DNA of 64,000 nucleotides from Gonocerus acuteangulatus (GCA_946811695.1 OX328132.1:127592808-127656807); one strand, 5' to 3'. Shown: positions 46,530-57,282, counted from the stretch's first letter. Translations and numbers: made by a program. The notes: generated by a model from the sequence alone, not told the origin.

Positions 46530-47264
46530 ATGAATGAACAAAAAATTGGAGACGAAGAGGATCCAAAACCTTCAGCACCAACTATGCTCGACGAAGTGGA
46601 GCTACGTAGGCAGCAAGGTAACCGTAATATCGAAGACTCTGTCTTTTATAAAACTTTCCAAGAGTGTTTATACCCTAAACTGGATGTTCCAGACTTTAAT
46701 GCCAATAACTATAGGATTAACAAAATAATGATGAGCTACAAATATTTGGACGATGAAAGGAAGCACCGAAGTGGTCTGAAGAAGAAGTACCTCAAGCTTA
46801 AACATGCAATATTTGGAGTTGAATGCTTCCTAACACTTGGTGAAATAGGTTCAGGAGCAGCATCTATAGCTTTCCCCGCGCTCTCACCTATCGGTGTACC
46901 TTTATCTTTGGGGATGACGACCAGTGCAGCCATATTAAGGGGTTCAGGTAACCATATTCTAAGCAAGATCAACAAACATGCAGCTATCGAGCTATTGGCT
47001 AAAGCTAAACTAGACTCAATAGAAGAAAAGTATAGTAAGGCTATTGCCGACGGGTGTGTAAACGAAGAAGAGTTTAATAGCATTGAACAAGAAAGAAGCA
47101 ACTATGAATCTCTGAAGGAAAGGATCTTGAGTGAATTTAGAGTGAAGAAGGGTTCGGCAGACCTCCGAAACAACGTGAGGATGTCGTTAATTGAAGAAGG
47201 TAGAACACAAGCTAAGAAAGAACTTGAGGAGACTCTACTTCGGAGTATAAAAAGTTATAAGTAA
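46530..47264 (+). CDS. Maverick protein with central hydrophobic segment, role unknown
   Basis: 244 codons, open. It has an acidic N-terminus with SAPTMLDEVELRRQQGNRNI and a central Gly/Ala-rich hydrophobic stretch from about 103 to 140 (LGEIGSGAASIAFPALSPIG, then VPLSLGMTTSAAIL). A long helical, charged C-terminal half (EEKYSKAIADGCVNEEEFNS ... RTQAKKELEETL) follows. Proteins of this layout recur in Polintons between the capsid and protease genes. The hydrophobic segment suggests membrane contact or capsid-interior packing, but I cannot assign a function. Confidence 0.75.
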   Translation: MNEQKIGDEEDPKPSAPTMLDEVELRRQQGNRNIEDSVFYKTFQECLYPKLDVPDFNANNYRINKIMMSYKYLDDERKHRSGLKKKYLKLKHAIFGVECFLTLGEIGSGAASIAFPALSPIGVPLSLGMTTSAAILRGSGNHILSKINKHAAIELLAKAKLDSIEEKYSKAIADGCVNEEEFNSIEQERSNYESLKERILSEFRVKKGSADLRNNVRMSLIEEGRTQAKKELEETLLRSIKSYK

Positions 47265-47298
47265 ATCCCTAGTTTAGAAGTTATTTGTGTTTTAATGG

Positions 47299-47330
47299 TT
47301 AATTTTAACCTTCAAAAAGGTTAAAATTAA
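47299..47330. terminator. Gene-end hairpin 4 of the Maverick
   Basis: Perfect 14-bp stem TTAATTTTAACCTT / AAGGTTAAAATTAA with loop CAAA, preceded by GTTTTAATGG. It lies between the 46530-47264 gene and the minus-strand frame ending at 47356. ATTAAA occurs on both strands at 47291-47331. Confidence 0.6.
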
Positions 47331-47355
47331 AAATTTATAAGAGGGTAATCAATCA

Positions 47356-47635
47356 AGGGTTACGCTCGGTTACTGAGGAAAGGAAATAATTTTGGAAATG
47401 TGGATGGATCCCCACAGAACTCATCCATATCATCTAAAGTCCTACAAAACGATTCCATAGCTTCCGCTTCTTGTGCGTTTTTAGGTGTAGGCAAGAGAAA
47501 GCAGCACTTGTCATTGGGAGCTACTCTAATACTATCTAAAATTGCATCAATAGTTTCTAAGCTTAATTGCTCAAACAGTTTGTCCAGGTGCTCAGTTCTT
47601 TTGCACTCCTTTGCTTTATTTACTGAAATATTTTA
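47356..47635 (-). CDS. Possible small Maverick gene, start unclear
   Basis: The minus strand is open for about 85 codons. It contains RTEHLDKLFEQLSLETIDAI, LDSIRVAPNDKCCFLLPTP and a tail ending PKLFPFLSNRA before a TAA at 47356-47358. Composition is protein-like, while the plus-strand frame in the same place is Ser-rich and probably a shadow. No in-frame ATG stands at the 5' end, so the start is lost or upstream of a break. The convergent hairpin at 47299-47330 is what this element uses at gene ends, which supports a real gene. Function unknown. Confidence 0.4.
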
Positions 47636-47659
47636 TTTATTATTTTTTGCATTTAATAA

Positions 47660-48115
47660 ATGACTGAGTATCAAACTTATAAAATTAAAATTAGTCCCTC
47701 ACAAGTGGACAAAATTAAGACTGCTTTCAAAAAGAAATCAGAAGTAACTATACAAGTCGAGAAAGGGAGCCTATTAAACTGACGCAGACACAGATAAACA
47801 AGATCGAGAAGAACGGCAAAGACGGCAAAAGTGCCAGAGTAAGGTTGACATATCAGCAGCTGAACAAAAAATTTCAAATCTGGAGGATTCTTACCATTAG
47901 TATTTGCAGGTTTGGGGGCACTAGGAGCTTTGCTGGGTGGAGGTGCTGCAGTCGCAACGTCAGTCATCGATGCCAAGGATAAAGCAGCACAACTAGATGA
48001 GACAAAGAGACATAACTTGGAGGAAGAAAAGATTGCCAAAGCTAAACTGGGTTCTGGTTTAAAGGTATCTAATAAGGGTACTTGTACTTCAAACAAAAAT
48101 ATGAAAAAAAAGTAA
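47660..48115 (+). pseudogene. Small Maverick virion protein with hydrophobic tail, broken
   Basis: It starts at an ATG in the TTTAATAAATG context (47660) with MTEYQTYKIKISPSQVDKIK. An early stop and a change of frame follow, then a return to the original frame near 47900. The last part reads GALGALLGGGAAVATSVIDA and a Lys-rich end. Many Polintons carry such a small basic protein with a Gly/Ala-rich hydrophobic segment upstream of the protease. Comparison with adenovirus core or membrane-active peptides is only suggestive. The end overlaps the protease start (48082). Confidence 0.6.
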
Positions 48116-48549
48116 ATTTTAACAAGCTAGAACCATTGACCAATTTTGACATTTTAACGTTCGTGAACCCATTAAAGATTAAATATTTTAGAGGTGTTTT
48201 TATGAGGGATGAACTACCCTCGAAACTGAAAGATAAGGAGTGTGGCATTATTAACTTAGACAATTCATCAGGCCTAGGCACACATTGGACAGCCTACTTC
48301 AAGAATGGTAACACGAAGTATTACTTCGACTCTTATGGTAATCTCCCACCACCTATGGAACTACTAAGATACCTGGGGAAGGAAAACATGTATTATAATT
48401 TTGACGGCGTACAACGAGCTGAGGACCCAACAATCTGTGGACATCTTTGTTTAGTCGTTTTGAAGGAGTTATCACATGGTGAAGGTTATGATAAAATTAT
48501 TCCTAAAATAAAGAATGACAGAGAATATTGGAAACGGTATTTTGTTTGA
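48082..48549 (+). CDS. Adenain-type cysteine protease of the Maverick
   Basis: 155 codons. Catalytic residues fit the adenain/Ulp1 (C5) pattern: His68 in GLGTHWTAYF, Asp83 in YYFDSYGNLPPP, Gln111 and Cys119 in DPTICGHLCLVVL. It should mature capsid proteins, as the adenovirus enzyme does. The first ATG lies inside the preceding gene's end, and an internal Met41 also exists. NKLEPLTNFDILTF is a typical start region, so translation from 48082 is reasonable. Intact. Confidence 0.9.
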   Translation: MYFKQKYEKKVNFNKLEPLTNFDILTFVNPLKIKYFRGVFMRDELPSKLKDKECGIINLDNSSGLGTHWTAYFKNGNTKYYFDSYGNLPPPMELLRYLGKENMYYNFDGVQRAEDPTICGHLCLVVLKELSHGEGYDKIIPKIKNDREYWKRYFV

Positions 48550-48579
48550 TATAGCAGGAGGTTATTTGACGGGATTGTC

Positions 48580-48951
48580 ATGCTCCCCACCTCCGAAATC
48601 GGGCGAAGCCCCGTGAGCTCAGAAGTAGATAAATCAAAATTGCGGGAAGTAGTTGAGGAAATTCTTACTGATGAAGTACTTGAAGACATGTTAAAAAGCA
48701 TTAATGATAAAATTGTTGTTCAAGTTAAGAAGGATATTACTACAGAATTATCAAATGAGATGAAAGAAACGTTTTCATCGGGGATAGCTACAATCAATAC
48801 CACGATTAAAGTCTTGAAGAAAGACATAGACGAGTTGAAGTCTGCTATCAAAGTAACTAAGTCCTACATAAGCTTTAATAAGAAAAGATTAGTATCTGTC
48901 TCTGAAGGAAAGCATGAAAATGATGTTATAACTAAAAAACAACTTGACTAA
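48580..48951 (+). CDS. Maverick coiled-coil protein
   Basis: 123 codons. A short Ser/Pro start with SEIGRSPVSSEVDK is followed by a long amphipathic helix (KLREVVEEILTDEVLEDMLK ... ATINTTIKVLKKDIDELKSA) with heptad spacing. It begins 30 bp after the protease stop on the same strand. Trimeric coiled-coil or fibre-like proteins follow the protease in some Polintons. That role is only a guess. Confidence 0.62.
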   Translation: MLPTSEIGRSPVSSEVDKSKLREVVEEILTDEVLEDMLKSINDKIVVQVKKDITTELSNEMKETFSSGIATINTTIKVLKKDIDELKSAIKVTKSYISFNKKRLVSVSEGKHENDVITKKQLD

Positions 48952-49011
48952 GAAATATCGAAAATTAAAAAATAAATATTTAATTAAAAAATTTAATTAA
49001 TAAATAAACTA

Positions 49012-49387
49012 TGAAGGTTCTCGAGGTACCCTGGACATTGGACCTACAGTAGCTACGAAATGGTACTTCTTTCTCCAAAATACTCTTGATGACCTTAAGG
49101 GAATTTTACAGAGTTATGACGACAACGGATGGTCCGAAATAAGTAGACTAAACCTCACACAAGAATTTATTGATGAGTTCTCGGAAAAAATGGGTTGGGT
49201 AGCTATAAGCTACTACCAAAATTTAACTGGGCAGATTCTTAAAAAATATAAAAAGAAAATCGATTGGTATTGGATCTATGAACTTAACAAACCAATACCT
49301 AGCGATTTAAAGATCGAATTAGACATGTATTTTCAACAGCACCATGACGACTTTCTAAGAGGAAGGTACAGGAAAAAGAGATTTTAA
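49012..49387 (+). pseudogene. Last small Maverick gene, 5' end broken
   Basis: An ATG at 49012 in the AATAAATAAACTATG context starts a frame that stops after 13 codons. From about 49040 another frame is open to TAA 49385-49387, including VATKWYFFLQNTLDDLKGIL, GWVAISYYQNLTGQILKKYK and a basic end RGRYRKKRF. A single frameshift near 49030 is likely. Small and Trp/Tyr-rich, family unknown. Confidence 0.5.
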
Positions 49388-49411
49388 ATTTACCAAGGTT
49401 AAATTTAATTG

Positions 49412-49439
49412 GTTTTAATGGATTATAATTCATTAAAAC
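49412..49439. terminator. Gene-end hairpin 5 of the Maverick
   Basis: GTTTTAATGGATT pairs with AATTCATTAAAAC (one G-U pair) around a 2-base loop. It lies 25 bases past the last plus-strand gene. ATTAAA on both strands. Confidence 0.6.
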
Positions 49440-50117
49440 TTGCAGGAAGGAACCCGGAAAAGTAGGAGAATATTGAGTCATTACTCTATCGCTTGAGTAT
49501 TATTATCACTAGTGGCAGCATCACTATGTGACCTTGCGATAGTGTTCACTCCCATTCCTAGATAGAGCTACTGACGTTGAAGTGTGGGATTTGTCTTACG
49601 AATCTCCTATTTAAAATGGTTACCAATTATTGTATGGGCCGTAGTAGGAGGAGTATTAACCCGGAACAATTGTAGACTCTCGACGAGTGAGTAGTGTAAC
49701 AAGTGTTGTATATATACTAGGAGCACACCACAAAGGAGTGAGAATACAGTTCTCGATTATGACGTGTTGCGGAATGTGGAGAGGGGCCCTAACCCATATT
49801 CCAAGACATGTTTTAATAATCGGAAACTGAGAGACGTCCAAGGATTCTCAAAAATACCTCACACTCGCCTTACTTTGCTAAATGTAAATGTATGGTAACA
49901 GCGGGTGAGCGGGGTTCCTTCCTGTGGAGGGGAGGGAGGAAACGCGCTCAAATACCAGGCTTGTTCACATATGACTAAATGTCCAATGGCTAAAAAGTGC
50001 CAGGCAAAAACAGCTCTACTTGGAGTTAGAGTTCAAAACCCCAGAAAGATGGCGGTAATGCAAAGTAAGGTTGAGTCAAATAGAGAAGGAGGGGAGAAAG
50101 GGGTATTTTTGTGCGTT
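49440..50117. other. Non-coding right arm of the Maverick
   Basis: No credible gene (the 78-codon frame at 49905 lies over repeat DNA). Positions 49909-49952 match the end hairpin of the hairpin-ended repeat in reverse (GCGGGGTTCC ... GGGAGGGAGGAAACGCGCT), an isolated fragment. Confidence 0.6.
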
Positions 50118-50606
50118 TTTAAGGTGATTAAGAACCGTTAGAATTGTCGTAATAATATGGATAGTCTTGACCATCAACTTGAAAGGTGGTTGATATTTAT
50201 TTCATGGATAGTTTAAACCATAGATTACAAGGGGGTTAGGTTTGTATTTTATGGATAGTCTCGACCTTAATGAATGAGGAATGATAAAAATTTTATTATG
50301 GTTGACATAGTCCATTAATTTGAAAGGTGGTTGATTTTGATTTTATGGTTGACTTAGACCATAAAATACATCTATGAGTTGTGGATAGTTTTTGACCATA
50401 AAATAGGGACTGTCCCAGAAAGGTTATTATGGATAGTTTTGACCATTAATTTGATTTTGATTTAATGGATAGTTTTGACCACAGATTACAAGGGTGTTGG
50501 AATTTTATTTTATGGATAGTTTTTAACCATAAAATACATCGTTGAGTTGTGGATAGTTTTGACCATAAAATAGGAACTGTCCCAGAAGGAATATACACTA
50601 TCTACT
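50118..50606 (-). repeat. Right terminal inverted repeat of the Maverick
   Basis: Complement of 35453-35943 with scattered differences and small indels. It contains the same GGATAGTTTTGACCATAAAA words. Confidence 0.88.
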
Positions 50607-50724
50607 TATATATATATATATATATAATTTCACCACACTGTACTAACATGACCCCATTCTACGGTATGCATAAACTAAACTTTTATAATTATTACTATTA
50701 TTATATTCATATGTACACAGGTAC

Positions 50725-50791
50725 CTTCTTTTTTCTGAAGAAGAGGCTTCCTCTTTTTCTCCTTTTTTCAGGATGCTCATCATAGGCAGCA
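50725..50791 (-). CDS. RhoGEF gene, basic exon before C1
   Basis: A 67-bp exon, acceptor TTCTTTTAG and donor GTACCTG, located 118 bp beyond the Maverick's right end. One base completes a His codon with 59653-59754, then 22 codons end in phase 0 (AAYDEHPEKRRKRGSLFFRK then KK). This is the arginine/lysine-rich RGSLFFRKKK stretch that precedes the C1 domain in this RhoGEF group. The next exon (29108-29219) is 21.5 kb away because of the two insertions. Confidence 0.86.
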
Positions 50792-50931
50792 CTAAAAGAA
50801 AAGAAATGATCAACATCTATTACATAAAATCATTACAGACAGTTCAATACTAGATGAAAAAGCTAAATACAAAAGCATTTCTTGGACCTTCCCAACATTC
50901 ATTACAGAAAGAATCCCTGAGGAAGTCTTAA

Positions 50932-50960
50932 TCGCTGGAACTGCATCATCTTAGTATGTT
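50932..50960 (-). repeat. End fragment of the hairpin-ended repeat
   Basis: TCGCTGGAACTGCATCATCT followed by TAGTATG matches the family 3' end in reverse with a few changes. No more of the element is seen here. Confidence 0.45.
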
Positions 50961-51419
50961 TATGTAATATCCATAGAAATATCCCATACCCTCTAAGTTG
51001 GAATATACCAAAGAATATAGTACAGTTTTCTATTAAATTATGTTTTACTGAATTACACAAGTTTTCTCAAAATATTGATAAAGGGCTGGAATTAACCAAG
51101 TAATGAGAAGAAAATATGAGAAACTGAATACCTTTTGAAAACTAAGAAGCAATTTCCTCAGGTTATGACCTTCTTATTAACCTTCTTTAAAGAGAATTCT
51201 TTCAAAGAATCACCTTCCTCTAAATTATTTTTTCAAATCATTACACAAAATGTGAAGAAAACATAAAACTCATGACAACTTTATATGCTCTCATTAAATA
51301 TGGACCCATATTTCTCCCAATCCGATCTGATCCGATCTGATTTCGTTTGACCAACAACAGCCGATTGTACATTACATTTTAACAAATTGGCATGTTTCAC
51401 ATGAATTTTCAGGTTCAGA

Positions 51420-52000
51420 CCACAAATATATTTGATTTAACATAGAAGGTAGGCCAACGAAGAACCTTACATATAAGAACCCTAGAAACTCAGAAAAATA
51501 CTTGGTGGATCTGGAGCATGGTTTGAAGAGCTGCCCAAACGTGGCAATGACCCTCTAGAGATTGACCTTATGAATGATAAGGTCACCAAGACCATTATGC
51601 AAGGTTATGAAGATAACTGCAAGATCAGGAGGAAAAGTACAAATAAAGGTGTTCTTTGGTGGAACAAAACAAAGGAAGAAGCTACGAAAAAAAGGAGATC
51701 TTCTTGGGTATGGTCTAAAAAGATTTGAGAGAGATTGTGGTGATGGTGTCTGGCCATTGTATCATGAATAAGCACATGCATACCATAAAGATCAGATCAT
51801 CACCTGTCTTCAGATGTTGTGGGGGAAAGGATGAGACACCTAAGCATGTTCCATTTGGGTGTGCATCATTGGAAAGTAGAAGAGTCCTACATTTTGGAAG
51901 CCTAAATAAAGATGAGATCAGAAGGTTAACTGAGATCAGACAATACCTGAAGTTCATCAGGAGTTTAAGGTAAGGTTGACTAGCATAGGACTCGTGCAAG
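51420..52000 (+). pseudogene. LINE (non-LTR retrotransposon) 3' fragment
   Basis: Several plus-strand frames recall the C-terminal region of insect-type LINE ORF2. The best part (51725-51973) has VSGHCIMNKHMHTIKIRSSP, then CCGGKDETPKHVPFGCASLE (a Cys-x-Cys-x-x-x-E/D-T-x-x-H-x-x-x-x-C knuckle) and RRLTEIRQYLKFIR. This RNase H-proximal G-H-x-x-x-N-x-H-x-H and zinc-knuckle arrangement is typical of Jockey/I-type LINEs. It is frameshifted and lacks reverse transcriptase. Confidence 0.6.
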
Positions 52001-52059
52001 AGGGCAAATGGCCGGTGTGCACCCGGTGAAGTGAAGGGTAATATATGGTTACTCAACAT

Positions 52060-54236
52060 TTTTGTCTCTCAGAAAATTTGGGTAAGGATGTAAATCCTTG
52101 TTGTAATGCTCCCGAAGAGGCGTAATGTGGGCGTAATGCAGAGTGTACTACATAAACAAATATTGAAAGATAGAGCCATTTTTAAACATGATTTGACCTT
52201 CCGCCAAGTTGAAATTACAGTGGATAAATATGGTTACCATCTTATAATATGATTTAAACCAGGATTTTGTCACTTTTTCTCCTTATTTTTATTTTAAATA
52301 CCCTATCCTTTCTTGATACTTCATTTTCAACTGTGATCATAAATTTTTATTTTTTTTTAATACTATTTTTTACTTAGGCTTCTAACACTTCAACGTTTCT
52401 CTTTAATCATAAAGAATGAGGAAGTTTTGAGAGAGGACAGTAACATAGAGACCAAACGTAAATGGTTTTATTCACAAACTTCAATTAAGTCTCACCTTGT
52501 ACACTTTACTTTATTAGACCAAATATCTCACAAAATGGAACTCTTACTTAAAACCAGAGAGTAGATACTAAAATAACAGTAAATATTGTTTAAAAGAATA
52601 ATGGAAATAATAACATACCATTTAACATAAAGAACTTCCTAGTTTCCATTTCAATGCAATTTAATGTACAAAATATCCGATTATTAGAACATAGGTTGAA
52701 AGAACATATCACTTTCAGTGATCAAAAGATAATTGATCTCTGAGAAACGTTTTAAAAAAGGATGAATAATAATTCATAAGAAAATAAATCCCTTGAAGAA
52801 GGGTTTGGACGAACATATGCTACAAAAATATTTAATTTTGTTTTTATAATATTTATTAATATAATAATAAATTAGATTCAGACCTTCTTTCAATAACATT
52901 ATCTATAATTCTAGCCCTCCGTTAGTAGGTGTAGCCATGACAATGTTTATACGTCTGTAACAGGCGACTGCGTTAGCAGGGAGCTTTTGACGGGCTAGTA
53001 CCTTCCTAGGGAAGGATTATCTATCAGACATTATGCAAGAAACCTTAAGTCTGATTACATTAAGTCAGTAATTCCTAAAGTGTTACAGGTGTAGGAAAAC
53101 ATCACAATTTTCTGAATTGATATTTTCTGTTTATCAATATATTTTTATGTTCGTTATTCATATTATTTACGTTTATTTGTCATAATGGTTTTTCCCTCAA
53201 GGCAACCCACTAGTTTTCTGCAATGCTTTAGTGATCCCATTGTTCTTCAACAATGGTTGAGATACATTTCATCTGAAAAGAAATCACAGGAGGAATTTAT
53301 GGAAAATGATCTTATATATACTAATAAATTGACATAATTTATTTATCCCAAAAAGATGCCATTTACGTCAGCGAATGGGGAGGGGACGGGAGAAAGAATC
53401 CATCCAGAAACACATGTAAAATTTAACATATTTACATGTAAAGCTCACATGCAACAAATATTTCCTCCTAATTGTTAATAAAAACGAATTTTTATGTATC
53501 CAATATATTTTGTACAAAACTTTTCAAATTCCATCAAAAAATTATTAATAAAATGAACTTGCATCACATTTATTGTTTATAGAATGTAAAATAATGTGTG
53601 TTTTCATGAACAAAAATATATGTTATTCACTTCAATTGAAACATTAATTTGGATTTATTCATTGTAATAAATACATATCAATATTAGAAATGTAAATTTT
53701 TTTTAATCAAAAGATAATAAAACTATGTTTTTGTTATGTAATTAAGAGTTTATGACATGGCTACACCAGTAGCCACATGCCTAACGGTGTCATAGACAAG
53801 GGCACGCTCCTACTGGAGGGATAAGGAATTGTTTTTGTGTTGTTTGTTTTCCTCAGGGATTTTGTTAAAGTTGCTGTTAATACTCCTCTAAGCCAAGATA
53901 TTAAAAACTTCAACATTGAATGATACAAAATAATTTAGCCATATTTAATTTAAGCAAAATGATATCAGGACATAAGCTCGAACGTTATTACTCACATCAC
54001 CAATAAAGAAACTGTTGCAGAGGTTAATGCAGGAGAAAATGATTTAGACTACAGTGCCACAACAACGTTGTAAGAGAACGTTTGTGCTCCACTTCAAAAG
54101 AAATGTGTATAGTAACTAAATGTTTAGCTTGTAATAATGCTTATGAAAAGGAGACAATTTAAAGTAGAATGAAAAACTATTCACTGCAGTTATCACTGAA
54201 GATGTGTCTTATTTACAGACAACAACAAAAAAATAA
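52060..54236. other. Intron stretch, possible unassigned repeat
   Basis: AT-rich intron. GTGTAGCCATGACA (about 52929) and its near-complement GACATGGCTACACC (about 53755) might be inverted ends of an unnamed ~900-bp element. No coding or RNA gene is seen. Confidence 0.35.
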
Positions 54237-54238
54237 AA

Positions 54239-54380
54239 GTCTCCCTGTGGTCTAGTGGCTAACGCCTTGGATTCTCATGGTGGGTTTGAGTCCCACTGGC
54301 TGCAGGGATTTTTCTCATGTCAAGGCAAGTTGAGAAAATCACCAGCGGCAACATGAATGTCATATAAAAATAAACAAATC
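54239..54380 (+). repeat. tRNA-derived SINE, copy 5 (short body)
   Basis: GTCTCCCTGTGGTCTAGTGG (A box) and GGGTTTGAGTCCC (B box) head, followed by a shortened body ending in an A-rich tail. Part of the head (anticodon arm) is deleted compared with copies at 5537 and 13810. Confidence 0.78.
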
Positions 54381-54389
54381 AGAATTACT

Positions 54390-57085
54390 GACTAATTTTT
54401 AGTCAAACAGTAAATAAAACTTTTTTATGATAGAAATTAGTTGTTTTTTATCTTAAACCTCAACCGATGTTTATCATTATTTAGTCATAATTAAAAAGGA
54501 CAAAGTCAACTATTAGATATAGCACCAAACATACTAAATTCTGACATTCGCTTGGATGTTGCTATAAAAAAATATTACTGTAGATGGTATTTAAAAGTTG
54601 TCATTACAAAATGAATAAAACTGATAAACATAAATAAGCTTATGGCAATTTGTCTTTACAATGAATCTCTTATTTCTATACCTTAGGTAGATTGGCTGTT
54701 TAAACACAACAGACATTTCTTTATGTCACCCATAATGAACAATAATGAATTTGATGCCTTTTTTATAATAGATTTTTCACACTTCTAAAACAGAAAAATA
54801 AGCCATTCGAATGACAAGCTCTTAAAGGTTTTCGTAAATTATGCAAGTAACACTTCAGAAAATATTTGACAAATAAAATTTAAACAATCTTATAAACATA
54901 TAATTTCAGTACATAACAGTATTATTATAGGATAAGGTCCGAAAAGCTACTCCAACAAACAAATACTTCAACAAATAGAAAAATGTTTGAGATTTAATAT
55001 AAGAATAAATGTGCAAAATCTAATATGCAGTGCAACGTGCTATTGTGTCTAGAATTATACAGTAGTACAAAAGAGAATGCGGGATTAAAGAGCCAGGATA
55101 CGGGAATTGTGGTAATTCAACACTTTCTCACCTTACAGTTTGTGACCAGCTTCAGAAACTACAACATATCCGATTCCGGTACTGGCTAAGGTATAAACAA
55201 AGTTTATGATAATTGACTGATAATGAATTTTATAGAGAATCATTTTTAAATTTTATAGTCAGATTCCATTTATCAGTCAGTGGATATTAAATACGATTTT
55301 CTAATATGAATAAATAGTAAAACAATCTATATTTTATACAGTAAAGTTTAGAAGAAAACAATATGCCAGAAATTAAAAATATATTCTTTTAATAGCCAAT
55401 TTTGAATACTTTCTAGCATTGAGTAGTTCGTTTAAGCAAGCACAAGTTTTGTAAATTTCTTTTGTATTTGTATTGTGAATTTAATTTAGTCATTTTTAAT
55501 GTTATAAGGAAGCAATACAACAGAAAAACAAATGTTTAATGCATTGAACAACTAAAACAAAAATGCTAATCACTATGGCACTTTGTCAATGTTAAAAAAT
55601 AAATTAGTGTATAAAATTGTACCCCATAATTTCATTCTAAGCAACATATACTGGAGAAAAAATCTGAATGTAGTTCAGATAACAAAATAGAAAGGATGAA
55701 GAGTCCCTGAAGAAGTATCAAGAGCATACAAAACATGTTTCTTTTTTATAAAAATAAACAGGTACAAAAAATAAAATAAAAAGGATTTACTACCTATGCC
55801 GATCCTTGCCAATACTCAAGAACAATACAACTCAATTAATCTGAGCCACAATTAAATGATTATATGCCATAATGAAATAGTTTCACAGAATACAGACACA
55901 GGACACAGAATGAAAAAAAAAAGTCTCTTTTCTTCTCTAATGTTGTCTTGAAATATCTACATAAATAAGTGAATTGAGAAAATCAAAGTGCTTTTATTGG
56001 AGAAGGTCTCAACACAAGAAAAACACACAAAAATCAGTCCTATAACAGAGTGTAAAAGCCCAAGGGGCAGAGAGTCCACAAATATCTGATTCTTGACCAT
56101 ACACCACACTAAGGAGCTAAAATAGTCAGTACTATAGGCTTTGACCACAAATTAATACAGGTATTTCCCACAGCATCACCTTGATGCAGTATGTTGGTTA
56201 GGTAAGGTGAGAGTAGAGCATAGGCCTTTAGCTCAGTCTACTCCAAGCACTCAGAGAATCAGCACCAACGTTTATGTGAACCAAGGTATTAGTGCATACA
56301 AAGGGGAAAATGATCGAACTATGTTATGTGAAAAAGTTCTGCTGTTAAACAAAGCCCGAGGAACTGTCTGGAATCCCTCTCTTGACCTCGAAACAAAGGC
56401 AATAAAGATAAAATTGTGATTCAATTAGAGGATGTCCATCACAAGTTACTATCAACTGGGCTCAATAATCAGATGTTCAACTGAGTTATACCCATGCTCA
56501 TTATATGAGTGAAGTAACTAAAAAGTAAATGGATGAGGGTTAATAAAGGCGAACCAGAAATAGGGTTTTCTAGTAAATAAAAAACAAATTTAATATTTTG
56601 GCTAACTCTAGACTTATTGAAATGTTAGTTAACTTTGTAGAAGCGAAACATTTGAATTATGAGGGTATATGTAACAAGTTAGATTATTAAAAAGAAATTA
56701 TAAAAATAATTGCACGTTTAATGGAGCAAGTATGGTTTGAACGAAGTTCAAAAATATATTTGAATATAATTTAAAAGTACAGAAATATAAAGACATCAAA
56801 ATCCTTAAGAATTAGTAATCCACTCAAGATAAAATTTGAATAATAATGAGGGATAAGATAATATACTAAATTATTGTGAAGAGATAGTCGACCATTAATA
56901 TTGAGAACGTGTAGATGTTTGGGGTTCGGTCATACGTTGAATAAAATTACATTTTATAACTAAAATGAGTTATATTTCTGCCAATGTTTCAGCTTGAATG
57001 TAGCCTCCATGATACGGAACTGTTACCTTCTCCTTCATAGCCTTGAAGAAGGCTTGTAAGACAGGTCAAAACGTTGGCACAAATT
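54390..57085. other. Intron stretch, no gene seen
   Basis: A 70-codon frame at 56207-56419 is unassigned. Decayed hammerhead-like words occur at 55703-55740 (CCTGAAGAAG ... AACATGTTTC) and 57043-57075 (CTTGAAGAAGGC ... AAAACGTTGGCA), possibly Penelope-type relics. Confidence 0.4.
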
Positions 57086-57091
57086 TAACTC

Positions 57092-57228
57092 ATTAGCGCG
57101 GTTCCTCCCTCCCCCATAGAGAGGAACCCCGCTTATAAGGTTGATCTCATGACTCAATCCGGAAGTGCCGACTAGAAAATATTGCGTTTCAGAACCCCTA
57201 GAGACCGCAAATGATAGTGGTTAAAATT

Positions 57229-57282
<54 letters not shown>

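Larger units (their letters stand above)
35453..50606. mobile_element. Maverick/Polinton DNA transposon, 15.2 kb
   Basis: Terminal inverted repeats of about 490 bp start AGTAGATAGTGTATATTCCT (35453) and end with the complement (50606). They start with AG, as Polintons do. The element lies within a (TA)n tract, so the usual 6-bp target duplication reads as TATATA and cannot be told from the repeat. It encodes the defining set: protein-primed DNA polymerase B, retroviral-type integrase, FtsK/A32-type packaging ATPase, adenain-type protease, and major and minor capsid proteins. Such elements are regarded as integrated virus-like entities (adintovirus relatives). Several genes are broken, so this copy is probably not autonomous. 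Confidence 0.95.

Noticed and set aside
49905..50141. 78-codon frame near the right Maverick end
   Set aside because: It covers a repeat hairpin fragment and part of the terminal repeat. No relation to other Maverick proteins is visible.
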